The notes under the pieces are model-generated. The model saw only the letters and a list, made by a program, of their open reading frames with translations. It did no database searches and had not been told where the DNA came from. 64,000 nucleotides of DNA from Verrucosispora sp. WMMD573 (lineage in GTDB: Bacteria; Actinomycetota; Actinomycetes; Mycobacteriales; Micromonosporaceae), in NCBI RefSeq assembly GCF_027497175.1, contig NZ_CP114901.1:2542001-2606000 (forward strand). The letters run 5' to 3'. The position numbers and the translations under genes are program-made. This document shows positions 24,301 through 31,908 of this stretch, in pieces; the first letter of the stretch is position 1; each line of letters begins with the position of its first letter.

Positions 24301-25680
24301 ATGCACGCCGTGCGTGATCATGACCTGGCGGTGGCCCAGCTGAGACGGTCGTATGCGGCGGTGCCACCCGGCCAGCCGGTGCGGCTGGCCAAGCGCACCT
24401 CCAACCTGTTCCGTCCGCGCAGCGCCCCCGCCTCCGGCCTGGACGTCAGTGGTCTCGGCGGGGTGCTGGGCGTCGATCCGACCGCCCGCACCGCCGACGT
24501 GCAGGGCATGTGCACCTACGAACGGCTGGTCGCCGCGACCCTGCCGTACGGCCTGATGCCACTGGTGGTGCCCCAGCTGCGCACCATCACCCTCGGCGGG
24601 GCGGTGACCGGGCTGGGCATCGAGTCGACCTCGTTCCGCAACGGACTGCCGCACGAGTCGGTGACCGAGCTGGACGTGCTCACCGGCGCCGGTGAGGTGG
24701 TCACCGCCCGGCCCGACGGCCCACACGCCGACCTGTACGCGGCCTTCCCCAACTCGCTGGGCAGCCTCGGGTACGCCACCCGCCTGCGGATCGAGCTGCA
24801 ACCGGTCCGCCGGTACGTGGGCCTGCGCAACCTGCGGTTCACCAACCTGACCGCGTTGACCGAGGCGATCGGCGAGATCACCGCGACCCGCCGGTGGGCC
24901 GGTGCGAGCGTCGACGCGATGGACGGGGTGATGTTCAGCCCCGATGAGGCGTACCTCGTCCTGGGCAGTTTCAGCGACGACGTGCCGGCGGTCTCCGACT
25001 ACACCGGCCAGGAGATCTACTACCGCTCGCTACGCCAGCGCCCGCACGACGCGCTGACCGTCCACGACTACCTGTGGCGCTGGGACACCGACTGGTTCTG
25101 GTGCTCGGCGGCGTTCGGCGCGCAGCATCCGGTGGTGCGCCGGTTGTGGCCGGCGCGGTGGCGACGCAGCGACGTCTACCACCGCATCGTGCGACTGGAG
25201 CACCGGCACCGGGTCGCGGCCCGGATTGACAGGTGGCGCGGGCAGCCGGCCCGGGAGCGGGTCGTGCAGGACGTGGAGATCCCGCTGGAGCGCACCGCCG
25301 AGTTCCTGCACTGGTTCGCCGCGAACGTCGGGATGACGCCGGTGTGGTTGTGTCCGCTGCGGCTGCGCGAGCCGGGCGGCCCGGGATCGGCCCGGTCCTG
25401 GCCGCTGTATCCGCTACGGCCGGGGCAGGACTACGTAAACATCGGGTTCTGGGGCAGCGTGCCGATCCCTGAGGGCGCCTCCGACGGCGACGTCAACCGG
25501 GAGATCGAGCGCGCGGTGTCGGAGACGGGCGGGCACAAGTCGCTCTACTCCGACGCGTACTACGACCGGGATGCGTTCGACCGGCTCTACGGCGGCGGCA
25601 CCTGGCGCGCCGTGCGGGACCGGTACGACCCGGAGCATCGGCTGACCGGACTGTACGAAAAGGCAGTAGCACGAGCATGA
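24301..25680 (+). CDS. FAD-linked oxidoreductase, candidate fatty-acyl methylene reductase (BfaA/TmsA-like)
   Basis: A 459-residue flavoenzyme of the DHCR24/FAD_binding_4 type. TIDVQGMCTYE-like and PQLRTITLGGAVTGLGIES segments form the FAD-binding domain in the first 200 residues, and the C-terminus has YLWRWDTDWFW and a final SDAYYDRDAFDRLYGG typical of the sterol-reductase-like group. It lies directly before a fatty-acid methyltransferase gene, the order known for the pair that makes 10-methyl branched fatty acids (tuberculostearic acid) in actinobacteria. There the flavoprotein reduces the 10-methylene intermediate. Micromonospora lipids do contain 10-methyl acids. The role is inferred from the pairing. 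Confidence 0.78.
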   Translation: MHAVRDHDLAVAQLRRSYAAVPPGQPVRLAKRTSNLFRPRSAPASGLDVSGLGGVLGVDPTARTADVQGMCTYERLVAATLPYGLMPLVVPQLRTITLGGAVTGLGIESTSFRNGLPHESVTELDVLTGAGEVVTARPDGPHADLYAAFPNSLGSLGYATRLRIELQPVRRYVGLRNLRFTNLTALTEAIGEITATRRWAGASVDAMDGVMFSPDEAYLVLGSFSDDVPAVSDYTGQEIYYRSLRQRPHDALTVHDYLWRWDTDWFWCSAAFGAQHPVVRRLWPARWRRSDVYHRIVRLEHRHRVAARIDRWRGQPARERVVQDVEIPLERTAEFLHWFAANVGMTPVWLCPLRLREPGGPGSARSWPLYPLRPGQDYVNIGFWGSVPIPEGASDGDVNREIERAVSETGGHKSLYSDAYYDRDAFDRLYGGGTWRAVRDRYDPEHRLTGLYEKAVARA

Positions 25681-25702
25681 GCGAGCGAAGCGGAGTGCCG
25701 GC

Positions 25703-27043
25703 ATGAGTCTCACCGACCGAAGCCAGGGAGCGGCAGGCGCTCCCGCCACGCCGCCCCCCGGGGGCCGGCGGCGTGGGTCGACCGTGGCGGACATCGTCCG
25801 GGCGGTGACCTCGGGCCCCCTGCCGGTGCGGGTCACCGGGTACGACGGCAGCTCGATCGGTCCGGCGGACGCCGGGATCACCCTGTCGATCCGCTCCGAG
25901 CGCGGGCTGTCCTACCTGCTGACCGCGCCTGGCGACCTGGGCATGGCCCGTGCCTACGTCAGCGGTGACCTGGCCCTGGAGGGAGTGCACCCGGGCGACC
26001 CGTACGAGGCGTTGCGGGTGCTCGGTGGGGTACGGATGCGGGCTCCCGCGCTGGCCGACGGGTTGGCGCTGGTGCGCGAGCTGGGCTGGGAGCGGCTGCT
26101 GCCGCCGCCGGCGCCGCCGCAGGAGGCCCGGCCCCGCTGGAAACGGATCATGGATGGCCTGCGCCACTCGCGGACCCGCGACAGCAGCGCCATCTCGCAC
26201 CACTACGACGTGTCGAACGCCTTCTACGAGCGGGTGCTCGGCCCGTCGATGACGTACACCTGCGCGGTGTACCGCAGCCCGGACGACACGTTGGAGCAGG
26301 CGCAGGCGAGCAAGTACGACCTGGTCGCCGGCAAGCTCGCGCTGCGGCCGGGGATGCGGCTGCTGGATGTGGGCTGCGGCTGGGGCGGCATGGTCCGGCA
26401 CGCGGCCCGGGAGTACGGCGTCAAGGCGCTCGGCGTGACGCTGTCGAGGGCGCAGGCGCAGTGGGCACAGGCGGCGATCGAGCGGGAGGGGCTGACCGGG
26501 TTGGCGCAGGTGCGGCACCTGGACTACCGCGACGCACCGCGTGAACAGTTCGACGCGGTCTCCTCGATCGGCCTGACCGAGCACATCGGAGTCCGCAACT
26601 ATCCGGCCTACTTCGGGTTCCTGCGGGACCGGCTGCGCCCGGGGGCCCGGCTGCTCAACCACTGCATCACCCGGGCGGACAACCGGGCGCCGCACCGTTC
26701 CGGCGCGTTCATCGACAGGTACGTCTTCCCGGACGGCGAGCTGGCCGGCCCGGGGCGGGTGATCAGTGAGATCCACGATGCCGGGCTGGAGGTGCACCAC
26801 GAGGAGAACCTGCGCCAGCACTACGCGCTGACCCTGGCCGCCTGGTGCCGCAACCTGGTGGAGCACTGGGACTTCTGCGTCGCCGAGGTGGGTGCGGGTA
26901 CGGCCCGGGTGTGGGGGCTCTACATGGCCGGATCCCGGCTGGCGTTCGAGCGTAACGGCATCCAGCTGCATCAGGTGGTGGCGACGCGCAACGGACCGGA
27001 CGCGGTCAACGGCTATCCGCTGCGCCCGGACTGGCTGCCCTGA
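25703..27043 (+). CDS. Cyclopropane-fatty-acid-synthase family methyltransferase (BfaB/TmsB-like)
   Basis: A 446-residue S-adenosylmethionine-dependent enzyme. The SAM motif I is LLDVGCGWGGM near residue 219; ISHHYDVSNAFYE and MTYTCAVY before it, and SIGLTEHIG and CITRADN after it, are typical of cyclopropane synthase/UfaA1 proteins. It would transfer a methyl group to the double bond of membrane-lipid acyl chains. Paired with the preceding reductase, the product would be a 10-methyl rather than a cyclopropane chain. A 22-bp junction containing GAGCGAGCGAAGCGGAGTGCC separates the genes. A terminator follows at 27067. Confidence 0.83.
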   Translation: MSLTDRSQGAAGAPATPPPGGRRRGSTVADIVRAVTSGPLPVRVTGYDGSSIGPADAGITLSIRSERGLSYLLTAPGDLGMARAYVSGDLALEGVHPGDPYEALRVLGGVRMRAPALADGLALVRELGWERLLPPPAPPQEARPRWKRIMDGLRHSRTRDSSAISHHYDVSNAFYERVLGPSMTYTCAVYRSPDDTLEQAQASKYDLVAGKLALRPGMRLLDVGCGWGGMVRHAAREYGVKALGVTLSRAQAQWAQAAIEREGLTGLAQVRHLDYRDAPREQFDAVSSIGLTEHIGVRNYPAYFGFLRDRLRPGARLLNHCITRADNRAPHRSGAFIDRYVFPDGELAGPGRVISEIHDAGLEVHHEENLRQHYALTLAAWCRNLVEHWDFCVAEVGAGTARVWGLYMAGSRLAFERNGIQLHQVVATRNGPDAVNGYPLRPDWLP

Positions 27044-27066
27044 CCGCCGCACCGCGCGACTGAGCG

Positions 27067-27100
27067 AGGCCGCGCCGGACGCTCCCGGCGCGGCCTTTCT
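27067..27100 (+). terminator. Rho-independent terminator
   Basis: A perfect 12-bp stem (AGGCCGCGCCGG and its complement, 27067-27078 and 27085-27096) with a 6-nt loop, followed by TTTCT. It lies 23 bp after the methyltransferase stop codon and directly before the next promoter. Confidence 0.85.
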
Positions 27101-27108
27101 CGACGCTA

Positions 27109-27135
27109 TTGACAAAGAAGTTTTTTACGTACAAG
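27109..27135 (+). promoter_or_regulatory. Promoter of the ArsR-SRPBCC operon
   Basis: A consensus -35 box TTGACA (27109-27114) and a TACAAG -10 candidate (27130-27135) with a short 15-bp spacer, in strikingly AT-rich DNA for this genome. The spacer and -10 (GTTTTTTACGTAC) may include the operator of the regulator encoded just downstream. Confidence 0.6.
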
Positions 27136-27146
27136 CTGGTTTTGCC

Positions 27147-27704
27147 ATGAGAGACGTCCTGTACCTGGAGCAGATCGAGCAGGCCGAGGTGCTGCTGAAA
27201 CCGCAGCGCGTCGAGATCCTGCGGCAGTTGGCCGAGCCACGCACCTGCACCGAGGTGGCCGCCCGGCTGGAGCAGACGCCCCAGCGCGTCTACTACCACG
27301 TCAAGCAACTCGTCGCGGCCGGGCTGGTCGAGCAGGTCGACAGGCGCAAGGTCCGCGGCATCACCGAGGGCATCTACCAGGCCGCCGCCCGGTCGTACTG
27401 GCTCTCACCGCGGCTGGTCGGTCGGATCGGGCTGCGCCGCGCCCGCGACGAGCTGAGCCTGGGCTACCTGCTGGACCTGATGGAAGAGGTCCAGGCCGAC
27501 GTCGCCGCCCTGGACCGCACCGCCCCGGAGCTGCCGTCCATCGGCGTCTCCGGCGAGATCCGCGTGCCGGCCGAGCGTCGGCAGGAGTTCCTGCACGACC
27601 TGCAGTCCGCGTTGCAGGAGTTGTTCACGCGCTACGGCGGCGCCGAGGGAGACGCCTTCAAGCTCGCCGTGGCCTGCTACCCGAAGGGAACCGACAGTGA
27701 CTGA
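27147..27704 (+). CDS. ArsR-type helix-turn-helix regulator
   Basis: A 185-residue regulator. The winged helix-turn-helix is at about residues 10-70: LLKPQRVEILRQLAEPRTCTEVA, then RVYYHVKQLVAAGLVEQVDRRKVRG. The C-terminal half (LSLGYLLDLMEEVQADVAAL and later) is a helical sensor region without metal-binding cysteines. ATG 27147 follows a clear promoter; the upstream open frame has no similarity. It overlaps the SRPBCC gene (GTGA). ArsR/SRPBCC pairs are common, the regulator usually repressing its own operon. Confidence 0.85.
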   Translation: MRDVLYLEQIEQAEVLLKPQRVEILRQLAEPRTCTEVAARLEQTPQRVYYHVKQLVAAGLVEQVDRRKVRGITEGIYQAAARSYWLSPRLVGRIGLRRARDELSLGYLLDLMEEVQADVAALDRTAPELPSIGVSGEIRVPAERRQEFLHDLQSALQELFTRYGGAEGDAFKLAVACYPKGTDSD

Positions 27705-28557
27705 ACCGATGACCGTCGCCGCCCGCCTCGCCGCGCCGATCGCGCGAGTGCGCCAGGCCCTCACCGACCCCGCCGAGCTGCGCATCTGGCTGGCCGAGCA
27801 TGCCGAGGTCGAGCTGCCCGAGCGATACGAGTTCTGGGGCCGCTACACGCCCGAGGGCGACGCTCCACATCAGCGTGTGCTGCACGCCGACGAGGACCGG
27901 CTGCGCTTCGCCTGGCTGCTCGACGGGGTGGAGACCACCACCGAGATCACCTTGAGCGCGGACGGGCCGGACGCCACCGTGCTGCGGCTGTCGCAGACCC
28001 ACTTCGACTTCAACGACGTGATCAACGGCACCAGCATCCGGGGTGTCCTCCAGACCTACTGGGCGCTCACCATCGCCAACCTGGAGGCCCACCTTGCCGG
28101 CCAGCCGTTGCTGCCCAGGACGGACTTCACCAGCGCCGACTTCCGTGGCGAGCTGGAGATCGCCGCGCCGGCCGACAAGGTATGGGAGTCCCTGACCGAC
28201 TCCGAGCAGGCCAGCGCCTGGTTCGGCTACCCGATCGGGATCGAGCCCTGGGTCGGCGGCCGGTACGCCATGGGTGGCTTCGACAGCGGCTTCGCCGCCA
28301 AGGTGGTCGACCTGGAGCCGGGCCGCAAGATGTCCATCGACTGGGGAGCGCCCGGTGTGACGAGCTGGGAGCTGGCCGAGTCGGACGGGAGGACGAAGCT
28401 CACCTTCGTGCAGAGCGGCTTCGACGAGCAGAACCCGCCGTACGCGTCCTGGTCCGGCATCGTGTCCGGGTGGGCCGAGCTGCGTCGCTTCCACGAGGTG
28501 CCCGACTGGCAGCCGATCTGGCTGCCCGAGGAGAGCGGCGTCGCGACTGCCGGTTGA
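27697..28557 (+). CDS. Tandem SRPBCC (AHSA1-like) domain protein
   Basis: A 286-residue protein with two copies of the START/Bet v1-like fold: residues 1-130 (ARLAAPIARVRQALTDPAELRIWLAEHAEVELP) and 145-285 (LEIAAPADKVWESLTDSEQASAWFGYPIGIEP, ending GWAELRRFHEVPDW). Such domains bind hydrophobic ligands or assist Hsp90-like chaperones. It starts at GTG 27697 inside the end of the ArsR-type gene. The ligand is unknown; the co-encoded regulator may respond to the same compound. Confidence 0.82.
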   Translation: MTEPMTVAARLAAPIARVRQALTDPAELRIWLAEHAEVELPERYEFWGRYTPEGDAPHQRVLHADEDRLRFAWLLDGVETTTEITLSADGPDATVLRLSQTHFDFNDVINGTSIRGVLQTYWALTIANLEAHLAGQPLLPRTDFTSADFRGELEIAAPADKVWESLTDSEQASAWFGYPIGIEPWVGGRYAMGGFDSGFAAKVVDLEPGRKMSIDWGAPGVTSWELAESDGRTKLTFVQSGFDEQNPPYASWSGIVSGWAELRRFHEVPDWQPIWLPEESGVATAG

Positions 28558-28569
28558 GTCCCACGGGTG

Positions 28570-28604
28570 CGGGCGGCCACCCGGACATCCCCCGTGGCCG
28601 CCCG
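28570..28604 (+). terminator. Hairpin terminator after the SRPBCC gene
   Basis: CGGGCGGCCAC (28570-28580) pairs exactly with GTGGCCGCCCG (28594-28604) across a 13-nt loop, 12 bp after the stop codon. No T tract. Confidence 0.6.
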
Positions 28605-28681
28605 GCCCCGCGACGCGTCACCCGGCGTGCAACGGATCGCCTGATGGGCTGGCGCGACGGGCCGGAGTTCGCGGACGCGGC

Positions 28682-28687
28682 TATCGT
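28682..28687 (+). promoter_or_regulatory. Leaderless-type -10 box (TATCGT)
   Basis: TATCGT ends 8 nt before GTG 28696 of the nuclease-like gene, supporting that start and a leaderless message. Confidence 0.4.
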
Positions 28688-28695
28688 GGCCTGTC

Positions 28696-29838
28696 GTGAC
28701 GGGTATCGAGCAGCGACTGGCCGCGATCCGGGGCGACGCGCCGCCGAAACGACACAACGCCCGTACGATCGCGGCGTTGACCGGCAACCCGGCCTGCACC
28801 CGCCGGGCGGTCCTGGACGGTGCCGGAGTCGACAAGCCGGCGCTGGCCGAGCGGGTCGGCTTTCCCGCCCGGTTCGGGCAGTCCCGCTTCGCCATCACCC
28901 GAGGCAACACGTTCGAGGCACAGGTGAAGGCCGACGGCGGTGCCGAACTGCTGCGGCTGGTCGCGGAGCGGCTCGGCGTACCGGTACCGGCGGCGGCCGG
29001 CTGGACGGACCTCGGTGACGGCGAGGAACCGGCAGCCCGAGCCAGACGCTCGGCGACCCTGCTCACCGAGGCGCTGCCTTCTGTCGAAGCCGACACCGCC
29101 GACCCACCCAATGCCGAGGAGCCGCCGCGTACCGGCGGGCCGGCGGCGCTGTTCGACCATCCGATGCTCGCCCTGACGGTCGCCGGGCAGCGGGTGCACC
29201 TGGAGCCGGACCTGGTGGCCGCCCGGCTGGGCGGCCGGTTCCACGTGGTCGAGATCAAGTCCTTCCCGGTGATCGACGGCCAGGCCGACCCGGCGAAGCT
29301 GGCCGCCGCGGCGGTGCAGTCCGCCGTCTACGTACTGGCGCTGCGGGAGCTGCTCACCGCCCGAGGCCACGACCCGTACCTGGTGTCGCACGAGGTGGTG
29401 CTGGTCTGTCCTCGGGACTTCAGCAACGAGCCGGTGGCGCATCTGCTCGACGTACGCCGGCAACTGCTTGTGGTGCGCCGGCAACTGGATCGGATGGACC
29501 GGCTCGACGCGCTGCTGGCCGACGTTCCGGCCGACTTCACCGCCGATCCCGCCGCCGATCCGGCGGCCCTGGCCAGTTCGCTGGCCCGGGTGCCGGCCCG
29601 GTACGCTCCCGACTGCCTGGCCAGCTGTGAGCTGGCGTACCTCTGCCGGCACGAGGCGCGCGGGCAGACCGGGGCGCTCGGCCGCCCGGTCCGCGAGGCG
29701 CTCGGCGGGATCGCTGACGTCGGTGAGGTGCTGGCGCTCGCCGCTGGAGAAGCCGCGACCGACCCTGAGCGAGCGGAGGCCGCCGCGCTGCTGCGGACCG
29801 CGGCCCGCCTGCGCGCCGACGCCCTCGCCACCGCATGA
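28696..29838 (+). CDS. Cas4/RecB-like PD-(D/E)XK nuclease with predicted Fe-S cysteines
   Basis: A 380-residue protein. The nuclease motif is visible as Asp in HLEPDLVAARLGG (near residue 171) and Glu-x-Lys in HVVEIKSFPVIDGQ (near 185), followed by a QSAVYVLAL helix. A single early cysteine (C34 in NPACTRR) and a late C307-x3-C311-x5-C317 group (DCLASCELAYLC) match the four-cysteine iron-sulfur clamp of Cas4 and AddB-type nucleases. There is no CRISPR array or helicase beside it. It appears leaderless from GTG 28696. The next gene, 64 bp away, probably belongs to the same operon. A role in DNA end processing or repair is inferred. Confidence 0.68.
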   Translation: MTGIEQRLAAIRGDAPPKRHNARTIAALTGNPACTRRAVLDGAGVDKPALAERVGFPARFGQSRFAITRGNTFEAQVKADGGAELLRLVAERLGVPVPAAAGWTDLGDGEEPAARARRSATLLTEALPSVEADTADPPNAEEPPRTGGPAALFDHPMLALTVAGQRVHLEPDLVAARLGGRFHVVEIKSFPVIDGQADPAKLAAAAVQSAVYVLALRELLTARGHDPYLVSHEVVLVCPRDFSNEPVAHLLDVRRQLLVVRRQLDRMDRLDALLADVPADFTADPAADPAALASSLARVPARYAPDCLASCELAYLCRHEARGQTGALGRPVREALGGIADVGEVLALAAGEAATDPERAEAAALLRTAARLRADALATA

Positions 29839-29902
29839 GCGAGCGCATCAGGCGCGGCGTCGTGGTGCCTCAGGTCGGTGTGCGGCGCAGCGGAGTGCCG
29901 AC

Positions 29903-31396
29903 TTGAGCACGTTGCGGGCGCTGGCGGCGGCGCAGGCGGTGGCCACGGGAGTCGCCCAACCGGTGGCCACCGTGCGGCATCTGCACCTGTCGAGGCGGCC
30001 CCTCGTGCTGGTACCGCTGGCGATGGCGGGGGAGGCCAACGCACCGCTCGCCGCGATGGTCGGCTCGGCCCCCGGCGAGGGACGACTGCTGATCGTGCCG
30101 CAGCCGCGAAACCGGGACCAACGGTTCGCGTTCGCCGCCGAGCTGGCCACGATCGTACTGCCCTATGTGGACGCACACCGCACCGCGAACGAGGCGGTCG
30201 CCGTGGACCGGGGCCGGGACGTCCGCTACCGGTACCTCGACGCCCCGCAGCTGCTGGTACCAAACCCGGCGGGGGTGACGTTCCTGCGGCTGCTCGGCCG
30301 GTCCACCCGGTTCCGTCGGGTCGACGGCGAGTATCCGGTGCCGCCGCAGGTGCCACTGCTTGGCCGCTGGCTCACCTTCTTCGCCGAACGGGCCGAACAT
30401 CCCGGCTCGTCGGCGCTGATGGCGATGACGCAGGCGTTGACGCTGCACTGGGCGACCGGGCAGAGCGCGGTGGAGGATCTGCACCTGCCGGCGCTGCTGG
30501 GCTGGATCGCCCCACCGACCGGGCTGTCCGGAGCCGAGGCCGCCGCCCGGGCCGAGGACCCGTCGATCTGCCCGCCGGCCGGGCCGGCCACCGACCCCGG
30601 GTTCGACAACCGGCTGCTGGCGCCGGCCATCGAGGCGTACGCCGCCGCCGGCACGGACGAGGCGACGCGCGTCGAGGCGTACGCGGAGCTGGAACGGCTG
30701 CTGCGGGACCAGCTGACGCCCACCTGGGAGCTGATGTGGCGCGGCCTGGGGCTGCTTCGGGCACTGCCGCCCGGCACCCGGGTGGCCGGGCGGTGGGACG
30801 GCGACCGGGACGCCTTCACCGCCCACGCCGACCACCTCGACTCCGACGGTGCGCCGCAGCCGCGCCGGGACGGCGCGGTGGCCGCCGCCGCCCGGCTGCA
30901 CCGCCTGGAGCGGGCTGCCGCTACCTACGCGGTGCAGCGCGCCTACGACGATCCGCTGGTGATGGCCGAGTACCGGCTGACCGGCGAGGCGTTCGTCGGT
31001 GAGGTGCTGCTGGCCGACCCGACCCGGGTAGACGACAGTGGCCGACGGCCGGTGCTGCGCCCGCGCATCCAGCTGATGACCACCGACCCGGTGCTGGTGC
31101 CGGTCGGCGCGACCCTGTCCAGCCCGTCCCGTCCCGGGCAGAAGGCGCGGCTGGTGTTCCTCACCCCAACGGCCGACAGCAAGACCGAGGTGGTGTTGGA
31201 GCTGTCCGGCGGGATGGGGCGCGGCCTGACGGCCAACCCGGGCAGCGTGCCGGAGGTGGGGGAGCGACTCTGCTACACCACGCTCAGCGATGCCTACGTG
31301 CCGGGCGCGGCGTTTCCGGCCGTCGAGGAGACCCCGTGGACCCACGGCGGCCCACCCGCGACCGCAGCGGCGGCGCCCGACGAGGAATGGGCGTGA
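29903..31396 (+). CDS. Protein of unknown function next to the Cas4-like nuclease
   Basis: I do not recognise this protein of about 497 residues. It is soluble, with no signal peptide or membrane helix, and has conserved-looking blocks: LVLVPLAMAGEANAPLAAMVG, LLIVPQPRNRDQRFAFAAELA, LHLPALLGWIAPPTG, and a C-terminal part with basic residues and small beta-rich segments (RPGQKARLVFLTPTADSKTEVVLELSGGM). TTG 29903 is the best start in frame; the frame stays open upstream but inside the nuclease gene. It probably shares a transcript with the nuclease-like gene, so it may be its partner. The join between the two genes carries a GAGCGAGCG...GCGGAGTGCCG sequence also found at 25677. Confidence 0.6.
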   Translation: MSTLRALAAAQAVATGVAQPVATVRHLHLSRRPLVLVPLAMAGEANAPLAAMVGSAPGEGRLLIVPQPRNRDQRFAFAAELATIVLPYVDAHRTANEAVAVDRGRDVRYRYLDAPQLLVPNPAGVTFLRLLGRSTRFRRVDGEYPVPPQVPLLGRWLTFFAERAEHPGSSALMAMTQALTLHWATGQSAVEDLHLPALLGWIAPPTGLSGAEAAARAEDPSICPPAGPATDPGFDNRLLAPAIEAYAAAGTDEATRVEAYAELERLLRDQLTPTWELMWRGLGLLRALPPGTRVAGRWDGDRDAFTAHADHLDSDGAPQPRRDGAVAAAARLHRLERAAATYAVQRAYDDPLVMAEYRLTGEAFVGEVLLADPTRVDDSGRRPVLRPRIQLMTTDPVLVPVGATLSSPSRPGQKARLVFLTPTADSKTEVVLELSGGMGRGLTANPGSVPEVGERLCYTTLSDAYVPGAAFPAVEETPWTHGGPPATAAAAPDEEWA

Positions 31397-31908
31397 GCGC
31401 GGATCGCGGATCGTAACCATCCTTCGGTAGGGACACTGCCACCTCGGACGCTTTGCTCTGCTTACCTATACGCACAGGTTGCGCTGCGTGACTGGGGTGA
31501 ACGCTGCTAAGACCAGCTCAACGTGGGGTTGCGTATAGGTAAGCAGAGCAAAGGTGGAAGACAGCAATGTCGCTGGCGGACCAGACGGTTACGTCTAGTG
31601 ATATGTCGTTGCGGTCACCCTGCGTCATTGTCGCGTTGCGGCGGGTCGCGATCGGCGGGTGGAGCGGGAGGCCCGGCCCCGAGGGAACCCTTTCCGCCCG
31701 GTGCGGGTGCGACCAGCGCGACAGGGGACTACGGGCGACCGCGAGCGGGTCGTTGCCCGCGCCGCCGCACCGGGAGTCGTCAGGTTGCGGACTCGCCTAT
31801 CGGTGGATCTGGCGGGGTGGCTGCGGGCGTGGCTAGGCTTTCGGGGTTTGCCAGGGCAGGACCTCGCCGTCGAGGGTGTACGCACGAGAGAGAGCCGGAG
31901 CGATCGCT
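31397..31908. other. 512-bp intergenic region with an inverted-repeat element
   Basis: No convincing gene. The main content is the 31451-31553 inverted repeat element, described separately. Short open frames on both strands mirror the repeat arms and look random. TAGGCT at 31833-31838 could be a -10 box for the GGDEF-EAL gene. Confidence 0.5.
31451..31553. repeat. Perfect 24-bp inverted repeat around a 55-bp centre
   Basis: The left arm (31451-31474) starts CTTTGCTCTGCTTACC and ends TATACGCA; the right arm (31530-31553) is its exact reverse complement. The 103-bp unit is more AT-rich than its surroundings. It has no coding capacity. It may be a short MITE-like mobile element, a structured RNA or a strong terminator. 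A CACCT/AGGTG pair flanks the arms on the outside with imperfect spacing. Confidence 0.7.

Noticed and set aside
28696..31396. CRISPR-associated Cas4 with an adaptation module
   Set aside because: No Cas1, Cas2 or repeat array is present; only the nuclease resembles Cas4.
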